Positions 1 to 5,074 of a stretch of DNA of 5,074 bases are shown piece by piece. The stretch's first letter is position 1. Every line of letters begins with the position of its first letter. A program made the position numbers and the translations under genes. The stretch is from Bacteroidota bacterium (GTDB lineage: Bacteria > Bacteroidota > Bacteroidia > NS11-12g > UBA9320): assembly GCA_024638525.1 (NCBI GenBank), contig JAHEKB010000179.1:1-5074 (forward strand), in the 5' to 3' direction. The notes beneath the pieces are model-generated. The model was not told the origin of the DNA and made no database searches. It saw nothing but the letters and a program-made list of their open reading frames with translations.

Positions 1-30
1 TGCGGTCACAAGCTTTCCAAAAATGCAGAC
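1..30. other. Left-edge stretch downstream of the permease gene, unassigned
   Basis: These 30 bases lie beyond the stop codon of the minus-strand permease. They are too short to identify a gene. One plus-strand frame is open from the window edge to a TGA at 67-69 and another to a TGA at 36-38, so the tail of a convergent gene is possible. I cannot recognise any protein in them. No hairpin followed by a T-tract is visible, so a permease terminator, if there is one, lies outside the window. Confidence 0.3.
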
Positions 31-1251
31 TTACTTGAATCGGATGCTTCTGGAAGGACTGATTCTTGATATGAGAATAGAGGGCAACCATGTGAAAAGA
101 TACGCCAATACAATTGTACTCACATTGATCATAATCAAGGTCTCAATGGGCAAGTAAAATGGCACGGCATCCATATAGTAAGTCTCTGCTGATAGTTTGA
201 TTATTTTATAATGTCTTTGTAGTTCTGCAATTCCCAGAGCTGAAATATTACCTATCAAAAGACCTGCAAGCAATATGTAGAGTCCTTGCCAGCTGAAAAT
301 CTGCATAATATTTAAATCTTTCGCCCCCATGGATTTAAATAGTCCGATCATTGGGATACGCTCAATAATAAGTATCAAGAGAACAGTGATGATGTTGATC
401 ATGGCCACCACAAACATTAAGATTATGATAATCAATACGTTGGAATCTACAATCTCAAGCCATTGAAACATGGTGAAATACTGATCCTTGACATGTACAG
501 CTCTAAGTAGGCTGCTTATTTCACTGTCCACAGACTTAGTGGTTTGCTCCAATTGTTTAAAATCAGAGACAAGAATTTCATAACCACTGGCCTGCTGATA
601 ATTTTGTCCAACGACCCTTTGTAACATTCTGAGATCACAAATAGCAAATTGCTTGTCAAAAGTCTCTAAGCCCGTATTGAAAATACCGACAATCTCAACC
701 CTTCTCCTTTTTACATCTCCGTTTTCAACGAAATACAAGTTCAATCTTTCTCCCGTATCAGTATTGAGGACTTGAGCAGTTAGTTCAGAGATCAGTAGTT
801 CATAACTATCGCTACTGTCAGTAAATAGGGGCAATCTTCCCTTTTTTAAGTGCCCCTCAAAGAAATCGAGCGGGTAATCACTTGAAAGGCCTCTAAATAT
901 CAAACCTTCCAATAAAGAGTCAGTCTTTAAAATTCCAGCTTTGTTGAGAAAGGGGTGTATCTGTTCGACATTGTTCAGCTCGCTGACTTGTCGCATCATT
1001 TGGCTATCAATCTCCAGGCTACTTCTTTCGTTTCCTCTGCTGAGTTCAAAATTGCTAATTGTGATGTGTCCGGCATAGCCGCTTACTTTATCCCTGATCT
1101 CCTTCTTAAAGCCCAAAAGAATGCCAAACGAGAGGATAACTACCAAGATGCTAATGCTTACAGCTAAAACTGCCAATCTTGCAACAGTGCGAGTAAATGA
1201 GGCACTGTTTTTGCCACTTAACTTACGGGCGATGTAATAAGCAAATCGCAT
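31..1251 (-). CDS. LolC/LolE-type ABC transporter permease (FtsX family)
   Basis: This 406-residue inner-membrane protein has the LolC/LolE/MacB permease layout. A first membrane helix at about residues 25-48 is followed by a large periplasmic MacB-like domain (about 50-265), then three helices near 271-296, 320-344 and 370-396. After the second helix comes the cytoplasmic segment ERIPMIGLFKSMGAKD (297-312), which in this family couples the permease to its ATPase. The N-terminal MRFAYYIARKL resembles LolC/E N-termini and supports the ATG at 1249-1251. By family the protein works with a LolD-type ATPase to extract lipoproteins from the inner membrane for transfer to the outer membrane. No ATPase gene is in the window, so the substrate is inferred. 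It could instead be a general FtsX-like permease. The length is normal and the frame is intact. It is transcribed divergently from the muramidase gene, with its promoter presumably inside or beside that gene's start. Confidence 0.88.
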   Translation of the reverse strand: MRFAYYIARKLSGKNSASFTRTVARLAVLAVSISILVVILSFGILLGFKKEIRDKVSGYAGHITISNFELSRGNERSSLEIDSQMMRQVSELNNVEQIHPFLNKAGILKTDSLLEGLIFRGLSSDYPLDFFEGHLKKGRLPLFTDSSDSYELLISELTAQVLNTDTGERLNLYFVENGDVKRRRVEIVGIFNTGLETFDKQFAICDLRMLQRVVGQNYQQASGYEILVSDFKQLEQTTKSVDSEISSLLRAVHVKDQYFTMFQWLEIVDSNVLIIIILMFVVAMINIITVLLILIIERIPMIGLFKSMGAKDLNIMQIFSWQGLYILLAGLLIGNISALGIAELQRHYKIIKLSAETYYMDAVPFYLPIETLIMINVSTIVLAYLFTWLPSILISRISPSRSIRFK

Positions 1252-1258
1252 ACTTTTG
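1251..1258 (+). promoter_or_regulatory. Possible -7 box for the muramidase gene
   Basis: TACTTTTG fits the Bacteroidota -7 consensus TAnnTTTG exactly and ends 18 bases before the ATG at 1277. Transcription would then start near 1262-1266. That would leave a very short leader and would exclude the alternative TTG start at 1256. I see no TTG or TTTG at the expected 19-21 base distance upstream; the nearest (1210-1213) is too far. The match may therefore be chance in AT-rich DNA. The box also overlaps the first base of the permease start codon on the other strand. Confidence 0.28.
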
Positions 1259-1276
1259 AATTACAAGATTAACCAA

Positions 1277-2467
1277 ATGCACAAACTTCTATTGTCTTTA
1301 ATTTTAATGTTAGTGTTCATTGATTGTACGCCGAGGGTGCAATCTGATACTGAAGTATCTATGCGGCATCCCCTTGTTGGAGCAGAACGTCTGGATGCCT
1401 ATTTACCCCTCTTGGAAGCCAAGAAAGTTGGAATGGTTGTTAATCAGACATCGGTGATAGGAGAAACACATTTGGTTGACAGCTTGATGAGCTTGGGAGT
1501 TGAAGTGGTTAAAGTGTTTGCTCCTGAACACGGATTTAGAGGTGATCACAGCGATGGTGCAACAATCAAAGACGGTATAGACCAAGAAAGCGGATTGCCC
1601 ATAGTATCACTCTACGGCAAGAACAAAAAGCCGTCGCAACAGATGTTGGAAGGTTTGGATATCATTGTTTTTGACATACAGGACGTGGGGGTGAGGTTTT
1701 ATACCTTTATCTCAACTATGCATTATGTTATGGAGGCATGTGCAGAAAAAGGAATTCCTCTACTGGTCCTAGATCGGCCCAATCCCAATGGATTTTATGT
1801 AGATGGCCCAGTTCTCAAAAAGGAATATAGCTCATTCATCGGTATGCATCCCATCCCATTGGTACATGGCTTAACAATAGCAGAATTGGCCTTGATGATC
1901 AACGGAGAATATTGGCTCAAAGGAGGCTTACAGTGCGAATTATATACCATAGCGTGCAAGGAGTACGACCATCAAACGCTGTATGAATTACCCATTTCAC
2001 CTTCTCCCAATTTGCCGAATATGAATGCGGTCTACCTCTACCCCAGTTTGGGATTATTTGAAGGAACCAAAGTAAGCGTTGGGCGCGGCACTGATCAGCC
2101 TTTTCAAATTATTGGCATGCCTGATTTTAAAGGTACTATCCGTTTTACACCGCGGAGTATCCCTGGGGTGTCTGACCACCCAAAATATGAGAATCGAGAA
2201 TGCGGTGGTTTAGAGATTCCTGATTATGAGAATGGACAGCTCTTTGAAGATCCTAAACTCAATGTGGATTATCTCTTGCTCATGTACCAAAGCTGGACTG
2301 GCGCGCCAACTGATTTTTTTCGAGATTTCTTCTACAAATTGAGCGGTACAGATCTATTGAGAATCCAAATAGAACAGGGTTTATCAGCTGAGCAAATTAG
2401 AGACTCTTGGAAACCCGACTTAGCGGATTTTTTAAAGATGCGAAAAAAGTATCTTTTGTACCCTTAA
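1277..2467 (+). CDS. namZ: NamZ/DUF1343-family exo-beta-N-acetylmuramidase, probable lipoprotein
   Basis: The product (396 residues from the ATG) matches the DUF1343/NamZ family, whose characterised members remove terminal MurNAc from the non-reducing end of peptidoglycan fragments. Visible conserved blocks, numbered from this ATG, are VGMVVNQTS (51-59), FAPEHGFRG (81-89), DIQDVGVRFYTFISTM (133-148), DRPNPNG (166-172), SPNLPN (243-248) and YPSLGLFEGTKVSVGRGTDQ (255-274). The EHG glutamate (84) is a plausible catalytic residue, which I infer from conservation. The first 17 residues form a short basic-hydrophobic signal ending in FIDC, so lipid anchoring at Cys17 is likely, although Asp before the cysteine is unusual. 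The frame extends upstream to a TTG at 1256, but ATG 1277 gives the better signal peptide. No Shine-Dalgarno is present, as is normal for the phylum. The likely role is cell-wall recycling in the periplasm or at the outer membrane. No terminator fits between this gene and the next promoter. Confidence 0.92.
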   Translation: MHKLLLSLILMLVFIDCTPRVQSDTEVSMRHPLVGAERLDAYLPLLEAKKVGMVVNQTSVIGETHLVDSLMSLGVEVVKVFAPEHGFRGDHSDGATIKDGIDQESGLPIVSLYGKNKKPSQQMLEGLDIIVFDIQDVGVRFYTFISTMHYVMEACAEKGIPLLVLDRPNPNGFYVDGPVLKKEYSSFIGMHPIPLVHGLTIAELALMINGEYWLKGGLQCELYTIACKEYDHQTLYELPISPSPNLPNMNAVYLYPSLGLFEGTKVSVGRGTDQPFQIIGMPDFKGTIRFTPRSIPGVSDHPKYENRECGGLEIPDYENGQLFEDPKLNVDYLLLMYQSWTGAPTDFFRDFFYKLSGTDLLRIQIEQGLSAEQIRDSWKPDLADFLKMRKKYLLYP

Positions 2468-2470
2468 CTA

Positions 2471-2501
2471 TTTGATAAATTAAAAATAAAAGACATCTTT
2501 G
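2471..2501 (+). promoter_or_regulatory. Bacteroidota-type promoter for rpmB-rpmG-DUF4295
   Basis: A TTTG at 2471-2474 serves as the -33 element. Nineteen bases later comes CATCTTTG (2494-2501), which differs from the -7 consensus TAnnTTTG only in its first base. The sequence continues as CTTTGCAGCC, a form common at strong promoters of this phylum. Transcription should start at about 2505-2509, giving a leader of about 15 bases before the rpmB ATG. The promoter begins three bases after the muramidase stop codon. The leader includes CTAAATTTTAG (2507-2517), a short inverted repeat with no room for a stable loop. Confidence 0.66.
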
Positions 2502-2521
2502 CAGCCCTAAATTTTAGAGCA

Positions 2522-2755
2522 ATGTCTAGAGTATGTGATTTGACCGGGAAGAAGGCCTTGACGGGAAATAGAGTTTCGCACTCCAACCGCAAGACCAAGA
2601 GAAGATTCTATCCAAATCTTCAAACCAAGAAGTTCTACCTTCCTGAACAAGATGAGTGGATTACATTGAAAGTGAGTACTTCTGCACTTAAGACCATTAA
2701 TAAGAAAGGTATCAGCGCATGCTTGAACAGCTTGTTAAAAAACGGTAAGATATAA
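2522..2755 (+). CDS. rpmB: Large-subunit ribosomal protein bL28
   Basis: The 77-residue basic protein begins MSRVCDLTGKKALTGNRVSH, followed by KTKRRFYPNLQ (24-34). It is almost colinear with E. coli L28 (MSRVCQVTGKRPVTGN, TKRRFLPNL) and of matching length. The KKGI motif (61-64) near the C-terminus is also typical. Cys5 is present without the partner cysteines of zinc-binding L28 forms, so this is the zinc-free type. The protein belongs to the 50S subunit and is an RNA-binding structural component. The ATG is preceded by an AT-rich leader with no Shine-Dalgarno. It is first in a three-gene unit, with rpmG starting two bases after its stop. Confidence 0.97.
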   Translation: MSRVCDLTGKKALTGNRVSHSNRKTKRRFYPNLQTKKFYLPEQDEWITLKVSTSALKTINKKGISACLNSLLKNGKI

Positions 2756-2757
2756 TC

Positions 2758-2940
2758 ATGGCCAGGAAAGGAAACAGAGTACAAGTGATTTTGGAATGCA
2801 CCGAGCAGAAGGGAACCAATGTTCCGGGAATGTCTCGATACATTACTACCAAGAACAAGAGAAACACAACTGAGCGTCTCGAACTGAAGAAGTACAATAA
2901 ATACTTGAAGAAAGTGACACTCCATAAAGAAATCAAGTAA
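2758..2940 (+). CDS. rpmG: Large-subunit ribosomal protein bL33, zinc-free form
   Basis: The 60-residue protein has the L33 signature: MARKGNRVQVILECTEQK at the N-terminus, SRYITTKNKRNTTERLELKKY across the middle (26-46) and the TLHKEIK tail. L33 sits near the E site of the 50S subunit. Zinc-binding relatives carry two CxxC pairs. Here only Cys14 of the first pair remains (position 17 is Gln), and the second pair is replaced by Asn47 and Leu50. The metal-free fold is therefore expected. The gene starts two bases after the rpmB stop and ends one base before the next ATG, so the three genes are surely cotranscribed and possibly translationally coupled. No Shine-Dalgarno is visible. Confidence 0.97.
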   Translation: MARKGNRVQVILECTEQKGTNVPGMSRYITTKNKRNTTERLELKKYNKYLKKVTLHKEIK

Positions 2941-2941
2941 G

Positions 2942-3097
2942 ATGGCAAAGAAAGTTGTAGCAACACTTAAGAAAGCCGGATCCGGTAAGGAATGGGCCAA
3001 AGTAATTAAATGTGTAAAATCCCCTAAGACAGGTGCATATACCTTCAGGGAAGAAATGGTACCCGGTGATTCTGTAAAGGAATTCCTGGCCAAATAA
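2942..3097 (+). CDS. DUF4295 small protein, probably ribosomal protein bL38
   Basis: This 51-residue basic protein (MAKKVVATLKKAGSGKEWAK at the start, VKSPKTGAYTFREEMV at 25-40, ending in EFLAK) matches the Bacteroidota DUF4295 family as I remember it, especially the SPKTGAYTF core. Its place directly after rpmG (one base between stop and ATG) and before ftsY is the usual one for that family. From memory, a cryo-EM structure of the Flavobacterium johnsoniae ribosome revealed a new protein named bL38. I believe this family is that protein, but I cannot verify the link here. Size, charge and the ribosomal operon all support a ribosome-bound role. Many annotation pipelines with a length cutoff would skip it. 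The reading frame is intact, with TAA at 3095-3097. Confidence 0.9.
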   Translation: MAKKVVATLKKAGSGKEWAKVIKCVKSPKTGAYTFREEMVPGDSVKEFLAK

Positions 3098-3110
3098 AAT
3101 AATTTGAATC

Positions 3111-3148
3111 CAAAGAAAGCTTCCTTTGTCATTAGGAAGCTTTTTTTG
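3111..3148 (+). terminator. Intrinsic terminator ending the rpmB-rpmG-DUF4295 unit
   Basis: Bases 3116-3125 (AAAGCTTCCT) pair perfectly with 3134-3143 around an eight-base loop (3126-3133). The pairing can extend outward to 3111 and 3148 with a single G-U wobble, giving up to 15 base pairs. Seven T residues (3141-3147) follow the GC-containing core. The 5' arm is A-rich (3112-3118), so on the opposite strand the structure would also end in a T-rich run. It lies 13 bases after the DUF4295 stop and ends 10 bases before the ftsY ATG. Confidence 0.88.
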
Positions 3149-3158
3149 TTTATAGACC

Positions 3159-4109
3159 ATGGGATTATTCGATATATTTAAAAAGAACCCCAGCAAGGAG
3201 GAGAGTGAAAGACTTGATCAAGGGCTTGAAAAAACGCGTGCGTCTTTTCTTTCTAAGATCTCAAAGGCTGTCGTTGGAAAAAGTAGGGTAGATGATGATT
3301 TCCTCGATGAACTCGAAGAAGTACTCATCAGTTCTGATGTAGGCGTAGACACCACAGTAAAAATTATAGACCGGATCGAAGCCCGTGTAGCCCGTGACAA
3401 ATTTTTAAGCTCTGAGGAGCTCCAAAACATGCTTCAAGAAGAGATCACGGATCTAATGATCAAAGAAGAACGATCAATGGATCGCAAGGAGGTCAAGCCA
3501 TATGTGATCATGGTTGTTGGAGTAAATGGAGTAGGTAAAACCACGACCATTGGTAAATTGGCAAACCTTTTCAAATCTCGTGGTTTGAAAGTCGTGCTGG
3601 GTGCAGCGGATACGTTTAGAGCTGCTGCTGTGGATCAAATTGAAATATGGAGCAAAAGAGTAGGTGTCGATTTGGTATCAAAGGGTATGAATACCGATCC
3701 TGCCGCTGTGGCCTTTGATGCTGTTAAGTATGGTGTTGACGAAGGAGCCGATGTAGTGATCATTGATACAGCGGGCAGATTGCACAATAAGGTGAATCTA
3801 ATGAATGAATTGTCCAAGATAAAGCGGGTTATGGATAAACAGGTTGAAGGAGCCCCGCACGAAGTACTCTTGGTACTTGATGCATCAACAGGGCAAAACG
3901 CTTTTGAACAAGCCAAGCAATTTACAGCCGCAACAGATGTAAACGCTCTGGCATTGACAAAACTAGATGGAACGGCCAAAGGGGGTGTGGTTATTGGTAT
4001 CAGCGATCAATTTCAAGTACCTGTGAAATACATTGGTGTCGGTGAACAAATGAATGACCTGCAAGTCTTTGATGCTCGTAACTTTGTTAATTCTTTGTTT
4101 GATTCGTGA
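3159..4109 (+). CDS. ftsY: Signal recognition particle receptor FtsY
   Basis: This 316-residue SRP GTPase docks ribosome-SRP complexes at the inner membrane so that membrane proteins are inserted during synthesis. The N-terminal MGLFDIFKK is the usual FtsY start and an amphipathic membrane-contact segment. A helical N domain follows (about 20-100), then the G domain with GVNGVGKTT (121-129, P-loop), DTFRAAAVDQI (151-161, the SRP-specific insertion), DTAGR (203-207), TKLDGTAKGG (267-276, guanine recognition) and GVGEQMNDL (293-301). All GTPase motifs are intact. The long acidic A domain of E. coli FtsY is absent, as in most short bacterial FtsY proteins. DTFRAAAVDQI, together with the absence of an M domain, separates it from Ffh. 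It overlaps the rimO start and is probably cotranscribed with rimO. The terminator just upstream makes its own promoter or partial readthrough necessary. Confidence 0.97.
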   Translation: MGLFDIFKKNPSKEESERLDQGLEKTRASFLSKISKAVVGKSRVDDDFLDELEEVLISSDVGVDTTVKIIDRIEARVARDKFLSSEELQNMLQEEITDLMIKEERSMDRKEVKPYVIMVVGVNGVGKTTTIGKLANLFKSRGLKVVLGAADTFRAAAVDQIEIWSKRVGVDLVSKGMNTDPAAVAFDAVKYGVDEGADVVIIDTAGRLHNKVNLMNELSKIKRVMDKQVEGAPHEVLLVLDASTGQNAFEQAKQFTAATDVNALALTKLDGTAKGGVVIGISDQFQVPVKYIGVGEQMNDLQVFDARNFVNSLFDS

Positions 4110-5074
4110 AAACAAGATCCTATAAACCCAATAAGCTTGCCCTTGTAACCTTGGGATGTTCCAAGAATACTGTGGATTCAGAAGTGTTGATGGCGCAATT
4201 GAAAGCAGGTGAGATCAACGCAGTTCACGAAGAGACTGAAGGCGCAGATACTATAATTATAAACACCTGTGGCTTTATTGACAATGCCAAACAGGAAAGC
4301 ATTGAGACTATTTTGGATTTCGCTGAACGAAAGCGAAATGGAGAAATTGAGAGATTGCTTGTCACGGGCTGTCTGTCTGAGCGTTACCGTGAGGATTTGA
4401 TCGACGAGATACCTGAGGTAGACGGTTGGCACGGAACATTTGACCTCCCAAAACTCTTGAGGGGAGTGGGGGTAGATTATAAGAAAGAATTACTCGGAGA
4501 GCGTCAGTCATCAGTTTCAAGACACTTCGCATACATGAAAATATCTGAAGGATGCGACAGACCCTGTTCCTTTTGTGCCATTCCTTTGATGAGAGGAAAG
4601 CATGTGAGCAGACCCGTCGAGGAATTGGTTCGTGAAGCTGAGAAGATGGTTGCGGACGGTATCGTGGAATTAATGCTGATCGCACAGGATTCTACCTTTT
4701 ATGGAATAGACCTCTATGGCGAAAGGAAATTAGACCTATTGCTGGATGAACTCAGCAAGGTAGAGGGGCTTAAATGGATCCGCCTGCATTATGCATATCC
4801 TTCAAAATTTCCTTTTGAGATTCTGCCTATCATGCGAGAAAGAGAGAACATCTGCAAGTATTTGGATATTCCCATTCAACACATTGCAGATGATGTGCTT
4901 AAGAGCATGAGGCGAGGTATAACCAAAAGACGCACCATAGAAGTCTTAAACAGAATAAGAGAAGAGGTGCCGGGAATTGCCATCAGAACAACCTTACTTC
5001 TGGGTCATCCTGGGGAATCTGAAGCCGCGTTTGAAGAGCTTAAGGATTTTGTTGAAGAATTCAAATTCGATCGA
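4106..5074 (+). CDS. rimO: Ribosomal protein uS12 methylthiotransferase RimO, 3' end cut by the window
   Basis: The 323 codons present encode a radical-SAM methylthiotransferase that adds a methylthio group to the conserved aspartate of ribosomal protein uS12. The N-terminal MTTase domain carries its three cluster cysteines at 18 (TLGCSKN), 55 (NTCGF) and 89 (TGCLSE). The radical-SAM cluster motif CxxxCxxC is at 150, 154 and 157 (EGCDRPCSFCAIP). YLDIPIQHIADDVL (252-265) and LLGHPGESE near the right edge are family blocks. GCSKN and the RimO-like spacing favour RimO over the tRNA enzyme MiaB. The C-terminal TRAM domain and the last 110-120 residues of the usual 430-445 lie outside the window. 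The start is GTG at 4106, sharing GTGA with the ftsY stop. An in-frame TGA at 4100-4102 and the need to retain Cys18 leave no better start. Translational coupling to ftsY is likely. Confidence 0.95.
   Translation, partial: MKTRSYKPNKLALVTLGCSKNTVDSEVLMAQLKAGEINAVHEETEGADTIIINTCGFIDNAKQESIETILDFAERKRNGEIERLLVTGCLSERYREDLIDEIPEVDGWHGTFDLPKLLRGVGVDYKKELLGERQSSVSRHFAYMKISEGCDRPCSFCAIPLMRGKHVSRPVEELVREAEKMVADGIVELMLIAQDSTFYGIDLYGERKLDLLLDELSKVEGLKWIRLHYAYPSKFPFEILPIMRERENICKYLDIPIQHIADDVLKSMRRGITKRRTIEVLNRIREEVPGIAIRTTLLLGHPGESEAAFEELKDFVEEFKFDR

Noticed and set aside
955..1167. 70-codon plus-strand open frame within the permease gene
   Set aside because: It is antisense to the permease N-terminal half, starts at a non-ATG codon and has no recognisable motif.
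2635..3132. 165-codon minus-strand open frame spanning rpmB, rpmG and the DUF4295 gene
   Set aside because: It is antisense to three recognisable ribosomal genes, starts inside their terminator and resembles no protein I know. It is a shadow frame.
3377..3397. Short direct repeat AGCCCGTG inside ftsY
   Set aside because: Two eight-base copies encode ordinary FtsY N-domain residues (EARVARD); too short to mean anything.
3470..3483. Inverted repeat CGATC-AATG-GATCG inside ftsY
   Set aside because: Five-base arms within coding sequence, with no T-tract and no regulatory context; expected by chance.
3635..3979. 114-codon minus-strand open frame
   Set aside because: It lies antisense to the conserved FtsY G domain; its low-complexity Ser/Thr/Ala composition is typical of a shadow frame.
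4362..4685. 107-codon minus-strand open frame
   Set aside because: It lies entirely antisense to rimO over its radical-SAM motif and has no family resemblance.
1..5074. A novel defence, mobile or secretion system
   Set aside because: Every gene matches a known core family, codon use and base composition look even by eye, and there are no integrases, long repeats, tRNA-adjacent sites or CRISPR-like spacing.

Overview
This 5,074-base window looks like ordinary chromosomal core sequence from a member of the Bacteroidota (Bacteroidetes). Three things point there. The block L28 - L33 - DUF4295-type small protein - ftsY - rimO is a gene order I know from that phylum. None of the start codons has a recognisable Shine-Dalgarno sequence. 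The one convincing promoter fits the Bacteroidota pattern (TTTG, 19 bases, then a TAnnTTTG-like -7 box). I cannot place it below phylum level.

Layout. From 31 to 1251 on the minus strand lies a LolC/LolE-type ABC transporter permease, which probably helps release lipoproteins from the inner membrane. Divergent from it, only 25 bases away, is a NamZ/DUF1343 exo-beta-N-acetylmuramidase (1277-2467, +), probably lipid-anchored or exported, acting in peptidoglycan turnover. A promoter at about 2471-2501 then drives three tightly packed translation genes: rpmB (bL28), rpmG (bL33, zinc-free form) and a 51-residue DUF4295 protein that I think is the Bacteroidota-specific ribosomal protein bL38. A strong intrinsic terminator (3111-3148) closes this unit. 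Ten bases beyond it starts ftsY, the SRP receptor GTPase (3159-4109). ftsY overlaps by four bases the GTG start of rimO, the methylthiotransferase for ribosomal protein uS12, which runs off the right edge with about a quarter of its length missing.

Functionally the right-hand three fifths is about translation: ribosomal proteins, ribosome modification and co-translational membrane targeting. The left part is about the cell envelope. I found no mobile element, CRISPR array, tRNA, rRNA, defence gene or other sign of an accessory island, and no evidence for an undescribed system. The points that merit a second look are the terminator pressed against ftsY, the very short divergent intergenic region, and the small ribosomal gene, which is easy to miss.
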